Assembly: GCA_029204225.1 (NCBI GenBank)
Contig: CM055097.1
Coordinates: 36,998,976 to 37,062,975, forward strand
DNA from: Diphasiastrum complanatum
Taxonomy: Eukaryota; Streptophyta; Lycopodiopsida; Lycopodiales; Lycopodiaceae
DNA: 64,000 nucleotides
Direction of reading: 5' to 3'
Part shown: one piece after another, positions 38,298 through 53,000 of the stretch
How positions within the stretch are numbered: position 1 is the stretch's first letter
Layout of the letters: every line of letters begins with the position of its first letter
Program-made: the position numbers and the translations under genes
The notes under the pieces: model-generated
The model's input: only the letters and a program-made list of their open reading frames with translations
The model's database searches: none
What the model was told of the DNA's origin: nothing

Positions 38298-38480
38298 AAG
38301 AAAGAATCAAACACTTTTGGATGTAGCACGATCCATGATGTCCAATGCTTAGTTACCCAAGAAATTTTGGGCTGAAGCAATATCTATAGCCTGCTATCTG
38401 AAAAACTATTCCAATACAAAGGCAGTTGACTCTTCGTTTGAAGTCTATACGATTACAAACCAAGTCTTAAACACCTTCGT

Positions 38481-38927
38481 GTGTTTGGATGTCTCTGCTA
38501 TGCCAAAATATTGTCTGATCTGAGGAAAAAACTAGACCCAGTCAACTACAAAAGTATTTTCATTGGTTACTCAACATTACATAAAGCATATTGCATCTAT
38601 GATGTTGAAACAAGTCAAATATCAGTCAGCTGTGATATTGTCTTCCTTGAAGAAAAGTTCTATGATTTTAAGCAGAAGCAGCAAATGCAGGGGTTTATCC
38701 CAACAACTCCATGCACAATCGATGGGCATGGACCTACAATTGTTCTACCACAACCTGAAGACATCTCTATCATACACCTAGGAGAGTCATCTGTGCAAGA
38801 ACCTGCAATTCAAAGATCTGCTCGACAACGACAGCAACCTAATCGATTCATCCCTCAAGCGTTTGTCAGTTATGATGAACATGCCTCTGTTGCAGAAGCA
38901 TTGTCAATATCAAATGTAGACAAATGA
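38481..38927 (+). pseudogene. Copia integrase C-terminal / linker
   Basis: It starts MFGCLCYAKILSDLRKKLDPVNYKSIFIGYS, the conserved segment after the integrase core, and continues through the variable linker (RSARQRQQPNRFIPQAFVSY). It stops before the RT. Confidence 0.7.
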
Positions 38928-38989
38928 AAAGCTGCCATGGACGCTGAGTATAACTCATTGATAAAGAACAAGACCTGGGAGTCTTGTTG

Positions 38990-39465
38990 ATCCTCCTGCA
39001 GGTACAAAACTGATTGACACTAAATGGATCTTCAAACTGAAGCTCAAGCCAGATGGATCAATATCCAAATGGAAAGCTCAACTGGCGGTTAAAGGATATG
39101 AGCAGTATATAGAATAGATTACACTGACACTTTCAGTCCAGTGGTAAAGCATCAATCTATTCGAACCTTGTTGGCTATAGCTACTGTAGAGTATATGGAC
39201 ATTCATCAGATGGATGTCCAGACAGCATTCCTTAATGGATACATTCAAGAAGATGTTTATATTTATCAACCAGAAGGTTATGTCCTTCAAGGCCAAGAGC
39301 ATATGGTATGTAAATCACAAAAGGCTCTGTATGAGCTCAAGCAAGCTCCTAGGGCCTGGTTTGAAAGAATTAATCGCTTCTTGTTGTAGCACCAATTTAC
39401 TTCTTGTTCTGCAGATTCAAATGTGTATCTCAAGCATAAAGGGCCACCTCAAATCTCAAGAGTAA
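38990..39465 (+). pseudogene. Copia RT N-terminal part
   Basis: Split over frames are LIDTKWIFKLKLKPDGSISKWKA, then IHQMDVQTAFLNGYIQEDVYIYQPEGYV (motif A region), and QKALYELKQAPRAWFERI. The YxDD region is not reached before coding stops at about 39,465. Confidence 0.65.
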
Positions 39466-41163
39466 ATGACTCCTCTTGATATTCTATACTTTGATAGCAA
39501 TAGCTTTACCTGGTGGAACATGATGTTGAAGAACATTTTTGAAGAGCCATTGACCACGTGTAATGAGTTTAACATTGAAGCATTTTAAGTTGCACGTGAC
39601 GAGGATGATTATAAGATGCACCTAGAAAGAATCTCTTATGCCAAAACAAAATTTCCTCGTTTTTTATTATGGAACTTTTATACATGAAGGGTTTATGAAC
39701 TGATACCAATGTTGATATGGATATTTAACACAAACTTTATCAAGTGTATGTGTAGCTCTATCAATTTCATGTGAATGGAAGTCTATCACGACTACAAATC
39801 CCTTTTAAGTCAACATCCCTAATGAAATTAGCCAACAAAATGAAACTTCTCCACCATCAAGATTCATTCTTCTTATGACTTATGTATTCCTAGTAATGGC
39901 ATTTATTGAACCAACTTTATATGCAATCCTAGAAAAAAAAAAAAAAAACTTATATTGTTGTTCCACAATGTTTGGTATTATTAACCCAAGAGACCACAAA
40001 AACTCACACCTAGGTGGGTGAGCCAACAAACTCAAACCGACACATCGTTGTTGGAATGCATCTTAGTTTCCAATGGGGGGTTTGAACTTGGGACCAAAGA
40101 AACTTTGGATGCCAAGCTAACCAACTGAGCCAACCCCTGGATTGTTGGTCCACAATGAAACAAGATCAATTCAAATGCATTAGAGATTGTACTAATACCC
40201 AAAGAGGACGAGTAATTGCCAAAGAAATACAATTATGTTCACAAAAAAGGAGTTCTTTTACCATAAATTGGGCCAATAACTAGTCACTCATGCAAGAGAT
40301 ATAATTGGACTTCATCATTGGCCTTCAACTATCTCAAACCAAACACATTAAAAAATGATTATTTCTATAGAAAAGCTCGTTTTATTCTAAAGTGTTCATC
40401 ACCATCATGTGAACACAACTCATGAAAAATTGGTGTCACATTGCAAAATGGATATCGTTTGATTGATTTAAAACCCTTAACAAAGACTTAAAGATTTTGT
40501 TTCTTCACATGGAAAAGATAAAAGATGCTTATATGCATCTACAAAATTTTCCTACTACTCTGTAGACTCAAAACTTTGGTTTTGCTCTATTCCACCTCCT
40601 CTATGGAAAAGTAATATGAGGAACATTAATGTCACTTTCCAATAACCCTTTATTTTACTGAATTTTTCAATGCATCCTACAATTTTGCCCACAACATTTG
40701 GCCAACCTTCTAGTTGTGGCTCAAGGTGGGCTAATATAAAACAACACAAGAAATAATGGTTGAGAAATACCATTTTGATACATTGGACTCCTTGGATTCT
40801 AAAAAAGGGCCTTCGTTGCTTATTGTGAGTAAGAAAGTGTTCACAATCAAACCTTGACAAGTAGGATTCAATTGCCCAATATATGATATTCATTGTTCAA
40901 ATTAGATCATGCCATTGGCACATAAAGTACTCCTTGCCCACTAACCCAACTTCAACAAAAGTTCCCATAATGATCACCTATGAACTAATATTAACAAACA
41001 TTTTTTTTATGTCAATTACATATGCTCACAATCAAAGACAGATAGTAAAATTTGAAATAGTTCTCATTGGTAGGTTGAAGTCGAAAGATTACAAGCATAT
41101 TGCCTTTAAATTGTTTTTCTTTAAAAAATCAATTACGTAAAGAATATAGACAAGCAAGCAAAG

Positions 41164-41227
<64 letters not shown>

Positions 41228-41457
41228 CTTGGCCACTAACCCAACTTCAACAAAAGTTCCCATAATGATCACCTATGAACTAATATTAACAAACATTTTT
41301 TTTATGTCAATTACATATGCTCACAATCAAAGACAAATAGTAAAATTTGAAATAGTTCTCATTGGTACCTGAAGTCGAAAGATTGCAAGCATATTGCCTT
41401 TAAATTTCTTTTCTTTAAAAAAATCAATTACGTAAAGAATATAGACAAGCAAGCAAA

Positions 41458-41530
<73 letters not shown>

Positions 41531-41860
41531 GCTGCTACTGGCGCGATCCAAATCTTTGGATGCCATTCTCGCCAATGTGGACGCCATCATCAGACCATTG
41601 CCAATCCCCTCCATCTTCCCTCCTAATTTCTGATATCTCTCCGTACTCCACTAATGCTATTCTTCCCATCGCATTCCACTCATAATCCTCACATGTTCTC
41701 TCTCTCTCTCTCTCTCTCTCGAAAGTTCTCTTTCTAGAACTTTCTAAAACCACGTTTCTCTTTCTCAAATCAACGGGTTTGCCCTTCAACTGATCTTTAA
41801 AGTGAATTTAGGGTAAATGTGGCCCAATATAAACTCAGGATTCGCTTTTTATCCACAACA

Positions 41861-41898
<38 letters not shown>

Positions 41899-42013
41899 GT
41901 TTTTCTTCTATTTTCCTCGCAAAGTATGTAGCATAGCATGCTTGGGACCATCTCGAGGGAATGTTTCCAAGTGACATGGGACTAGGCTTCTCAAGTTATA
42001 ATTTGCATTATCA

Positions 42014-42053
<40 letters not shown>

Positions 42054-43063
42054 AGGTGTGGTGAGCTTCTCAAAGAAATGCACTTTTCTTGCTCTTTGAA
42101 GAATATCAAATGAAAATGGTTTACTCCACAAGTGAATGGACAAAGTAAAACTCAAAATTTAGGAACTTGCCTTTTGTAGCATGATTGAAAGTAGACTTTT
42201 ATATTGTTGTGCCTTCCAACATACAAGCACAGTACTAGATGTAAACTCATGATGACAAGACTAGAATTTCACCATTTGCACTCAAAGGTCTTTTCATAGA
42301 AAATCGTGCATGTGATGTAAAAAACAATTGCCATTGCAAAAGCAAAAGTATTTTGGCATAATGGGTTAATTTAGGCAAGTATTGACACCTTTTGGGAGAT
42401 GACATACACTTTCAAAATAGCTTGCGCAACACACTATTTGTTCATTGAACTTGGTGTGAAGCCATTCAAAATAGTACTACATTGATGCCAATTACTTAAA
42501 TGCATCAAGCTGCTACTTGTGTGGTGAGTTGTCTTTCATTTTGCTATTGATTTGGAAAGCTTGTGATAAATTGCTTCTTACAAACCTGGCTGATGTAAGT
42601 ATCTACATTGTAAAGCACATCTTTCTTGTTACTTCGCTGCATACATATCCACATGCATGCATCCGTGTGTTTTTGCAGCTAATGGAGCTTTGAAGTGACA
42701 TCAAAGGGCCAAAAGTAGACAATTGAGATACATAATGTATAGACATTACCCTTGATGGAAAATGGTGCTTTTGAGAAAGCATTTATGCCTTCTATCATTG
42801 TTATTGGTATATGATCGACTAAAAATGTACACACAGATTGTAAACAGCTGCTTATTTGATAGGCATTTCAATGCCCAACTTTTTGCATGCATTTGTAGAT
42901 TTGCACGAGTTGGATTACAATAAATTTTTAAAATTTCATGATTTGCAATGTGTTTTGTACAGTGTTGAAATAGTAAAAACAGTTGTTGGGCTGTTCATAG
43001 CCACCTTGGGTTGATTGGGGTGGGCAAATCTTTTCTCAAATACCTGACCACAGGATTGGGCTT
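39466..43063. other. Non-coding DNA with CT microsatellites and one tandem duplication
   Basis: No gene is supported. It holds the 306-bp tandem duplication described separately, further CT tracts (41,698-41,720; 41,872-41,894) and a compound (AT)n(GT)n near 42,015-42,054. The right part is 3' flank of the SAC-domain gene; no clear poly(A) signal was seen. Confidence 0.5.
40921..41527. repeat. Tandem duplication of a ~306-bp unit, each copy ending in (CT)n
   Basis: The unit from CCACTAACCCAACTTCAAC to AAGCAAGCAAAG occurs at about 40,938-41,165 and again at 41,233-41,460, nearly identical. It is followed by (CT)n at 41166-41225 and 41461-41527. The CT tract is therefore part of the duplicated unit. 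Confidence 0.85.
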
Positions 43064-46000
43064 TCAGAATAATCCACAGAGACAAGGTCTGTTGCAGAAC
43101 TGTCGTCCATTTCTTTTGACCAGAGCCACAACACCTGCTGTTATGCCAGCTCCTATGACAGAATAGAAAAAATGATAGAGGTCCTGACCCGCTACACACA
43201 AAGAGATCAAACACAACTGTTAGGTTATGAGGACGGTTTGCAAGAGGCCTCAAGCTCAGAGCATCTGTACAATGTTCCATCCCGCACGTAGAGCAGAAAA
43301 ATTTATATTATTTTTCAAAAGACTCTCAAAACAAAAAATAAAATAAAAATACTTGTAAAAGCAATACATTCAAGCAATTACCTTGACTTAGAGTAAACTT
43401 TGTCAACGTCAGACCTGCTACAATTGTGGCTGAAGCAACTGGAAGATACTGAAAAACAACAACAGAAATATGTGGTGTTTGACGAAACAATACAATGTGG
43501 AATGCACTAAAAGTACGAAACAATGCAGGTGAATCACAAAGAGTAACACCTAAAACCACTCTTTATCTGCATCAGGAGCAGCTTCATGGTCTATGGTGGC
43601 CAAATGTTAAAAATCAAACCCAAAAATTCCATATATATGCTGGCCAAAAGCCAAAAGAATACATTGAAAATACTAAATTACTAGCCTTTGATACCACAAG
43701 AAACGGTCGATGAGTAACAAAATAGGGAGTATACTCTGCAGAAAAATAACATACAGAAGTGGCAAGATAGCAGTATTTGTTACTCCAATAATTGTGAATG
43801 ATGGGGAGGGGGGGCATCCATTTGGACTTTGGGACCTGTATTTATTACTGGTCATCTGGATAGTATGATATTAAATTCAGAATTTAGGCTCATCATTAAA
43901 AGGCATTTAACGATTATTTAAGCTATTGGTGGGCCTTAAAAATAGTGTGTGACTTCAGCCTTGATTAAAGGCAACTTGAGAGCCTCAAACACTATCAAGG
44001 GTCTACAAGTCATTCTCTTTGGTTCATTGTTTAAAAAGTAAACTTTGTCTTGCATAGATCAATATAGGCGAGTATAGGCATTGTTTTCATGGTACCTGAT
44101 CACCTGATCATTCTACTAGTACTCCACCTTGATTTGATCTATGGTGACATCAGCATGTGCTTTTTACACGTGCGACACGTTTCCCGTCTACTTGTCCAAA
44201 AACACTTGTGGGAATGCCTTTCCAAGAATTGTGAATTCGAAACTTGTGTCCCAAGTTTCCTGTCTACATGTACCCTACGCAAAGCAAAGAAAACCCAATG
44301 GCTAAAAGCTGATGGCTAAAGATGCCATCAAATTATGACTTTCTCCATATGCAAGTGCATGTCCTATCTTGTTTAGATTCCTACATGCTATTAGGTTCTG
44401 TTATGATGTGAAGAAGCAACTTTGTTGTTGCCTGCTAATAAGTTGAAAAATCACCTTTAGTCCACTTTCAAGACAGTCTAGTAGTGCATGGTGCTATTAC
44501 AGAAGCAAGCACAATGCATGAAAAGCGTAAAAGAGGGAGAAGAATATGACTCCAAAACACATCAGTGAGTCTACTTGAGGAGTTTATAGATAAGCTAAAT
44601 AATATATATCCTTTTAACAGCATGATTGTTATGATTGGTGTATCTACAAGTTATGCTAGGCAAAGATTGAAATATCTGGATCAGCTATCTACAACTTAGG
44701 CTATTTCCTTGTTGGCACAAGTTGATCTAGAGTCTGAACACCCAGTTAGCCGTGCATGAAAGTTTGTCGCTGCCAGGTATGCACTACTAGCAGTAGATTG
44801 GCTTGTCTATTCAGTTGAATACTAGTACAATGCCTTGGATCAGTGCATAGAAAAGGTTCCAGGAGTATATTTTGGAAAAGTATTTTCTTATGTTTGTGCC
44901 AACGAAACAAAATCTAAGGTTTGAACCAATGTCAATAACGAGATGCTTGTGCATACATCCAAGAGTTAAAAGATTTGCGTGAGCTGATTCTGAAGTATTG
45001 CTTTTGGAGTATTCAAAAATGTGCAGGGAAAGTGTATATTAATGTCTTTTTTCTATTATTGTAGCATAGACAGTTTATTTCTTGCTAAGTTGTGAAGTTA
45101 TAGAAAACTCATGTCCTTGCATAACTGATCAGCAGCCCTTCTTGTCGATAACCAATCAAGGTAAATTTGTGAAGCTCACTCAACACAATTGGTAATAAGA
45201 CAGGTCCATCCTTGTAGGGACCACATGATGTTTGGCTTCAAAGTGAGATCTTTGTTGATTGATGGTGTTCATTCAACAAATGAATGAGAAATGTTGCAAA
45301 TAGTTGATAGGTATCCACTCTTCATACCAAATGCTACTCTGATCAGTGTGCCTGCCTACCTGCGCTGCTTCTTACTCGTTTTTGCTGCCTCTTGCCCCGA
45401 TTTTCCTACCCGCCCGATCTCTATCTTGCAAACTTGTCGTGCTGCCCAGAATCCTACGTAGCTCTTGCCCTGATCTCCAGCCCCCGTACCCGGTCCAATT
45501 CTGCGTTCTGCCCAATCTACCCATTCTTTGTTTGTGTTAGTTTTGAATCTGTTCAATTGTGTTGTTTCCCTTAGTTGTTTTTGGTTCATGTTTTAGATTA
45601 ATCTGGTTTTTAGTGTGATTCCGTTTTTGTTTTTACGATTCATCAGACATCCAGCTAAAAAAATTCTGATTGTTTGTTTGTGGTTCTTGGAGAGGAGATT
45701 CTTGTACATGCTCTTGACGTTGTAGATATTCTAGTTGCAGCAGAAGTTCCAGTTGATACACTTGATGTTCCAATTGTGGTAAAGAATAGATGTACACATG
45801 GGGCTGAGGACCATCTCAATTGTCATGTTGCTTATATCACTCAGGATCATTGTGAAGATCAAATAGTATATGCTAGTCCTCTTGTAATGATGAGTATACA
45901 TGTTGCTGTCCTGTCAGTTCTGCAGTTGTGTCTAGTATGCTAGATTTTGACATCATGATAGTATCGTCTATACTTCGGATTGCTATGAGGCTTTATGTCG

Positions 46001-46973
46001 TGTATGATTGTGCAGTCAGATCTTGTTGGTATCTCTCATGGGGGGCTGCATTGGAGCTAGTTCTTGTGGATGGTTTCCTATAAATAAATTTGGCTAGAAA
46101 TGCATACAGGAAGGAAGGTGATCTTGAGCTAGATGGTTTTTCCAAGTGGCAACGAGACTATATAACATATTAGGAGTAACTAATGATGGATATCAAATCA
46201 GAAGTTTGATCACCCAGATTTGGTATTTCTATGGAATGCAAACGAGTTTGAGCATTTGGACGATATCAATTTGCATTCATCATGCAAATATGATAAATGG
46301 TTGTTCAAGACATACATTAACAACTTTTACTCCACATCTTAGGTAAACAAAAGAGAACCTCAACAAATGTTTGATTGTTTAAAAAAAATGAGTATGATAA
46401 CATCACATAATTTGTGAAAATTGTCAAATGATCAAGGCACTTCAAAGAAAGATTCTAGATTTGCATCATTTCTTTGTTAGTACCTAAGGAAATCCAAAGA
46501 GCATCTTCACGGATTTCATAGCACATATATGCGAAAGCACTAAATAGCTCAAGAGGGTTGTAGGGGATGGTTAACTGACTTATTCATTTTGGCAAATTTG
46601 TTATTTTGCAGAAGGATATTGATGGTGGGACTATAAACTTTGCCAGAATGAGCTGAAGTGGGAAGTCGGCCTATGACTCCAACGAGTTGTTGTGTGAGAA
46701 ATGATGAAGTATCGAAGTAAGGGCCTCCTAGTAAGTCGCAATATAGGGATCGGTGAAGGTATATCTTGGTGCATGATCATGGAAGCAATGGGGTGGAGAC
46801 TGTGAGCTCGGGATAGAACCCAGGTGAAAGGACAAAAAAGAGTGATTAGAAACAGTAGTGGGGAGGATCTGGAAATGTGATATTAATGAAATTAAGGATG
46901 GTGAAACCATCGGGTAGTTGACTACACTATGCCCACCACTATGAGGATGACATGTATAATGCTCGACTCAAGC

Positions 46974-47035
<62 letters not shown>

Positions 47036-50000
47036 ATTGATTTCTTTTGATGCCAAAAGGCATATAAAACGAAGGAGGAGATGTCAAGTGTGTATAGGAA
47101 CTAAGGGAGTGTATGAACGTCTCCGAATAGCACAAAACATAAATATATACAGTCTAAAACTACTACGAAATAACAACTCTATAGAAATACAATATGGTGC
47201 AAGGACCATAACAAATGATATGTATGTCCTCTGAGAAAGAAAGAAAGAAAGAAAGCTTTATTAATGTCTTTTGGGCACTGGTGGGTGCATAAGACCAAAA
47301 AGAAAATATGTACAAGCAACAGCGGGAGCATCATTCATAGGAGGACATGGGCGTAAAATGCTATAAACTAGCTACGAATGAAAGTAGAACAAAGCAGAAA
47401 TGAAATAAGCCCACAACCCGGCCAAGTATAACAGAAGAACTACAAAAAAAATGTACCAATGCCCACAACCCGGGCGAGGTGGAGAGAATAAGTACATATC
47501 AACGAAAATAAGTGTGAAGCGTCCGCTGAGTGGAGTGTACAGTGGGCCCTGATGGAGGCAAGTGGCAACTACATCTGGGCTTTTTCCGCGGTGGCACAGG
47601 GATAGGAATCTCATCGTCGGAGTCATTAGCATGTGCTCAAGTCCAAAAGAAGCCAGTGAGAAGTAGCTGCTGGGATTCTAAGCCCAAATGATCTGGTACA
47701 GATAGATGAGACTGACGGAGAGTAAGCATCTCACGAACAAGAAGTCCCAAGCAACGAGCATCAGGATAGGGGACAAAACTGCGAAGTGTGTGCGGGCCAT
47801 CGCGAAAGAGACAATAATACCTCCCCCGTATATCATAATACAACGGACCTCTGAGGAGGAAATGGGCTTCATCTTCCACCTCCTGCAACGAGCACAAGCA
47901 ACATAGACGACACTCCTAGAGGATATCCCATGCACGACCGGCCTCAATAGCAAGCTGATGAGAGGAAATGCGCAACTGCCCAAGACGATAGCGCAGGTCG
48001 TGTGATAGGGGTTGTGAGAGATAGAGCGGCAACAATGGAAAACCAGAAGGATCCAAAGAGAGGAAGTGTGTCTTAGCTCAATCGAATGCGGGAAGGTGGG
48101 AGGGAGCTCCAAGTCTGCTGCATATATCGACGAAATAAATAGCCTCGGATATATGAATGGGTACCACGAGGAAGATCCGTGATAGAGATGCCCAGATGTC
48201 GTAAGAGATCAGACGCCTGCTGGTACCAGGAGAGCTTGGCATGAGAATCAGCTAGGACACGTGAAGGAGTAACCGCAGCAACTATGTATCTATCCGGGTG
48301 AGATACACGAATCTCCTGAATCCGCTGAAGAAAAAGAATAAGGCGGAAAAATCCCTCAAGGATGATCGGAGGAGTAGCAAACTCAGCACATAGGATATCA
48401 TGAGGGGTGGTGGTCTTGGCACGTATCATGCGACCCAACATAGTGGCCTGAATGCGGGAAATGCCTGCCCAGTCCTAGCAACTAGATCTCGGAGCATACA
48501 TCACTACTGGAACCACCTGTGTGTGAAACAACTGGCATCTAGTAGCGGGATCAAAAATACGATTTATTGTACAACCACGCTTGAACTGGACCAATGCTAA
48601 AAGATCGGAGGAAATGTGCGCAAAGGCAGCCTGGTGGAAACCAAGAAGGGGCGCAGAAAACAGGACTCCCAAGTAAGTATAAGAGGCAACAATGTCAACT
48701 TCCTGGCCGTCATCGTCATAGAAGAATTGATAATTGTGAAGGCTCTGTCGATTGGTGTTGAAAATCATGATCTTCGTCTTTTTTAAGTTAACAAAGAGAC
48801 CCCAAGCAACACAAAACCGATGTAAGATCTATAAGTGACACTACAACCCTTCTGGTGAGGGAGAAAGCAAGACAATGTCATCAGCATAAAGCAGAATGGG
48901 GATGAGCAAATGACCCAACGGGCAACCATCTCCACCTTCTTCATGAATGAGGCGCTCAAGATCATCAATATAAAGTGCAGACAACGGAGGGGACAGTGGA
49001 CAGCCTTGCTTGACATCAACAGTGTTACGGATGGGAGAAGACAAATCAGTGCCCAGCCGAATACATGCTAGAACTCTCTCATACAAAGCAACCACTGCCG
49101 CGAGAATAGAGTCAGAAAAGCCAAGCTGACGTAGTCTGCTGATCAAAAGATGACGACGAATAGTATCAAAGGCCTTAGACAGATCAACAAAACAAGCAAA
49201 TACCTTCTTGCCCATATGCTTTGCCTCCTCAATGAAGGTACGTAGGGCGAGGACATGATCGAGAGTGCTATAACCCCGACAGAAGCCAGTTTGGCCAGTC
49301 GCATACAGTAGTCAAGAATCAGCCTCTGCCGTAACGAAGTTTTAGAGAATAGTGGCGTACGACTTGGCCATGGTATGACCAATCATAATAGTGCGATAGT
49401 TGTGGACATTCATGGCATCGCCTGCTTTAAGAATGGGGTGAAGGAAATTGGTGGCCCAAGGTATGGGGAAACCATCAACGAAAAAACGGTTGAAACAGCA
49501 GGCCAGGAAAGGGGAAGCGCGTTTGGCAACTAGTTTGAGGAGCTCGGCTGAAAGGAGTTCAATGTCAGACGTACGATTGTTCTTGAGTTTGCAGATGGTG
49601 GCTTCAACCATGTCAGGAGCAAAGAGGTCACAGTGGATAGGATGAGAAGCAAGAGAGATGGAAGGGTGAGCAGTTAGTTGTATATAGGTTGGTTGCATAG
49701 TCGACCTAGGATTGAAGAGGGATGGGTGCAATGGATAGGGGCTTATGAAGAAAGATCTTCCAAAAAGCAGCCGAGGAAGTAGAGCGGAGGGAGCGAAGGA
49801 GGTAGGAGGAAAGGGAAGAAAAGTAGGCCACTTTCTTTTTACGGAGAAGGGATCAAAGCTACTTTTCCGCGGAAGAAGAAAGAGTAGAATTGGAGAGTTT
49901 GAGGAACTCGATATATTTCTGGAAGAAAGAACAGTCGTTGTCATACCATTTATTATGGGTACGACGATGAGAAGAGAAGCGGCGAGGGGGTGCAATGGCA

Positions 50001-53000
50001 TGAGCGGCAGTAGTCAGGGCATGTGTCAAGAAGGAGGCTTGGGTAGTGACGTCAGAGGAGGAAGGGAAGTGGTCCCAGAAGACAAGAGACGTGGGCAACA
50101 TAGGCCTGGGATTGATGAGGAGGTATATGATAGCAGATGGGGCGAACAAAGAGGGAAGGTGGACTTGGCGCTGGGGAGAAGGAGAAGTAGAGTAGAGAGA
50201 GATCAGTGAGCATCGGGGTAGAGATGGTGAAGGATGCCAGGCGGGGCAATAAAGCAGGAGATGCAATGAAATAGTCCACTACGCTGCTGTGACCACCACC
50301 AAACGGGTGGCAAGTATATGTAGAGGAGGATGGCCACTGAAGAAGACCGTTAAGGATAATGAGACCGTGTGCTTGAGCCAACCTCAGAAGCTGTTCCCCA
50401 AAAAGCATAACTGTCGCTGATGAGTCCTGATAATAACGGGCATAAGAGGTATCCAATGGATGAAGAGAGAGTGTCAACATAGAACTCAGTCTGGCGAGCG
50501 GCTGTGCATGTGCGTTAAAGTCCCCTGCAAGCAATATGTAACCTTGTAGAGAGAGTCTAGCAACACCGTCAGAAAGGGCCTGAAAAGGATCACCTCCCAA
50601 ATCCATAAACAATGAAGTGTGGCAAATTGAGTTGTCCAAGTAGAGCAAAATTGAGGCACAATACTAGATATATCACTATCTGTCAATCCTCTTGAAAAAA
50701 GATGTGATAGATGTGATGGTGGTGTCCACATCTCTGGATCTCTGCTGCACACTATGGCGAGGCTAGGCACGACGCCTATGGTGGTGTCTCAGTTGTTGCT
50801 GTTGCGTCTGTCATCTACTTTGTTCCAAGCTGGCTGCGCTGCTAGAGATATGACTCGGTCTAATGCACCAACATCTAGTGCGATGTAGAATCTCTATCTC
50901 CTCTTCTAATTTGTGCTCTATATCATTTAGAGATCTCAACCTACATCTAACAAAGAACTCTATAATACTCCTCTGGTGGTGTGTAAAATCTGGCCCTCGA
51001 ATACATCTCATCTTAGAGATATCATCAAGACTACACCACGTGGATCCTCATATGTAATCAGAGAATGAAGCGTCATGGGTGTATCCTAGTATAATGCGAT
51101 AGTATCTCCCCCTGATCTCGTAATATGCTAGGCAGCTGAAGATGAAATGGTCCTCATCCTCAATCTCCCCAAGTGTACAGATTTGAGAGAGAGAGATGTA
51201 GGAAAGCAAGAGTCAAGTCACCAAGATCTAGTTATCAATCAATCTCCACAGAAAACAAGAGAGAAGAGGCTGGGCGCCCAACTCTAAGAGAGAGAGAGAG
51301 AGAAAACAACAACAAGAGCAATGGAGAGCAATGCTTAGCCAAACTGTAAAAATGGAATACACAATGAGCATCTAAGTACTCTACCTGGATGTGGCCAAAT
51401 GCCACCAAACCCTAAGGTTAACCACTTACTAAATGTAGGGCACTCCCAAAAGTCAAGATAGGGCCCCTAAACAAAATTAGACCCCTAAGGACCCACGAGT
51501 CAGTACATGACCAAAATTGGGTCCAACTGAACTTAAGACAAACTTACATGGTTACACAAATCTCGACCTTTTGGGTCAAACTAACCTATGGATTAACTTT
51601 AGCATAGTCATTTATTTCTAACACCCTCCTTCAATGACAATGCAAAAACTGAAATCTTCACTATGTAACAAAGCCAACACGTGGTATCAAATTTAAAGCT
51701 TTGCATAAAGCTTCAAATCTGACTCTAGGCAACGCCTTAGTGAAGAGGTCCGCAATATTATCCTCCGTAGGACAATATTCAAGTAAAATGTCGTCATCAT
51801 GAAGTCCCTCCCAAACAAAGTGATAATGGATCTCGATGTGCTTCGTCCTCGCATGAAAAACAGGATTCCGTGCAATGGCAATAGCACTTTGACTATCACT
51901 CAAGATAAGAGTGGTTGAGGGCTCACCAAACTTCATGTCAACAAGTAGTCTTCTCAGCCAAAAACACTCTGTTGTGGCTGAAAATATCGCTCTATATTCT
52001 ACCTCACTAGAAGAAGTAGCAACAGTGGGCTGCTTTTTACTTGACCAAGAAATTGCAAAATTTCCATAGAAAAAGCAGTGTCCACTTGTAGAGCGTCTAG
52101 TCTCATGATCTCCACCCCAATCCGAGTCACTAAAACCAACCAAACATGCATCATCACAAGCAAGAAAAACTAGTCCATGACTTCTTGTTCCTTGAAGATA
52201 TCGAAAGATCCTCTTCAATGCTTTCCAATGTGATGTCATCGAGGCATGCATGAATTGACTCATGAGTGAGACACTACAAGAAATGTCCGGTCTTGAATTA
52301 CATAGGTAAATGAGACAGCCAATAGCTTGACAATATAAAGTAGTGTCAAATGATTCACTATCACCTTGACTACTTAATTTCAGACCTGTCTCCATAGGTG
52401 TAGCAACCGGCTTGCAATCTTCCATCTTGAACCGCTTCAAAATCTGCCCAATGTAGCGTTCTTGAGAGATGAAAATTCCAGCCCCTCCTTGTACAAATTC
52501 AAGACCAAGATAAAAGTGCAATAGGCCTAAATCTGAGGTTTCAAAAACCATACCAAGATCAAGTATTACGGCATCAATCTGCTGCTCATTACTTCCTGTA
52601 ATAATAATATCATCAACATAAAGCAAAATAATGATGATATAATCTGAAGTATGCTTGACATAAAGAGTAGATTCGCTAGGACTATTAGTAAACCCTCGAT
52701 CACAAAAGTAGGCATGTATCTTTTGATACCACATCCTCGAAGCTTGCTTGCTTCAGTCCATAAAGTGCCTTCTTGAGAAGACAAACTTTATCTTCTTGGC
52801 CTTCAACCACAAAACCAGCAGGTTGTTGAAGGTACACTTCCTCATTGAGATCATCATTGAGGAATGTTGTCTGTATGTCAAGTTGCCGCAAACGCCAACC
52901 AAAGTGAGCAGCCAAAGAGGTTACTACCCTCACAGTAGTCATCCGAGCAGTAGGAGAAAAAGTCTCCTCATAATCAATCCCCTTTTGCTGAGCATAGCCT

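Larger units (their letters stand above)
36681..39465 (+). mobile_element. Copia fragment (plus): gag, protease, integrase, start of RT
   Basis: It reads rightward from gag (AKDGKALAIVSLNLKDTQIAH..STSKEAWDILTSIYE, about 36,690) through RT motif regions ending near 39,465, where coding is lost. RNase H and LTRs are missing. Numerous stops and shifts. It abuts a minus-strand integrase fragment head to head. Confidence 0.75.
47233..50665 (-). mobile_element. APE-type LINE, copy A (5'-truncated)
   Basis: Leftward order: partial APE endonuclease (from about 50,665), RT, C-terminal CCHC knuckle, C-terminal tail with PCNA-binding-like motifs, 3' UTR, covarying hairpin (47266-47295), AATAAA and a (TTTC)n tail (47233-47254). 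The front half of the endonuclease and ORF1 are missing. RT is one register with stops; the endonuclease and C-terminus are in other frames. Confidence 0.75.

Noticed and set aside
39467-39590. Plus-strand peptide (LDILYFDSNSFTWWNMMLKNIF) resembling a Copia gag start
   Set aside because: Only a single short block with a stop soon after, no zinc knuckle or downstream coding; could be chance.
45346-45943. Pyrimidine-rich open frames in the SAC intron
   Set aside because: No recognisable domain, splice context or homologous block; left as unassigned.
50413-50445. CTGATGAGTC resembling a hammerhead ribozyme core
   Set aside because: The required GAAA and flanking stems are missing, and the sequence lies inside the antisense of the LINE endonuclease coding region.
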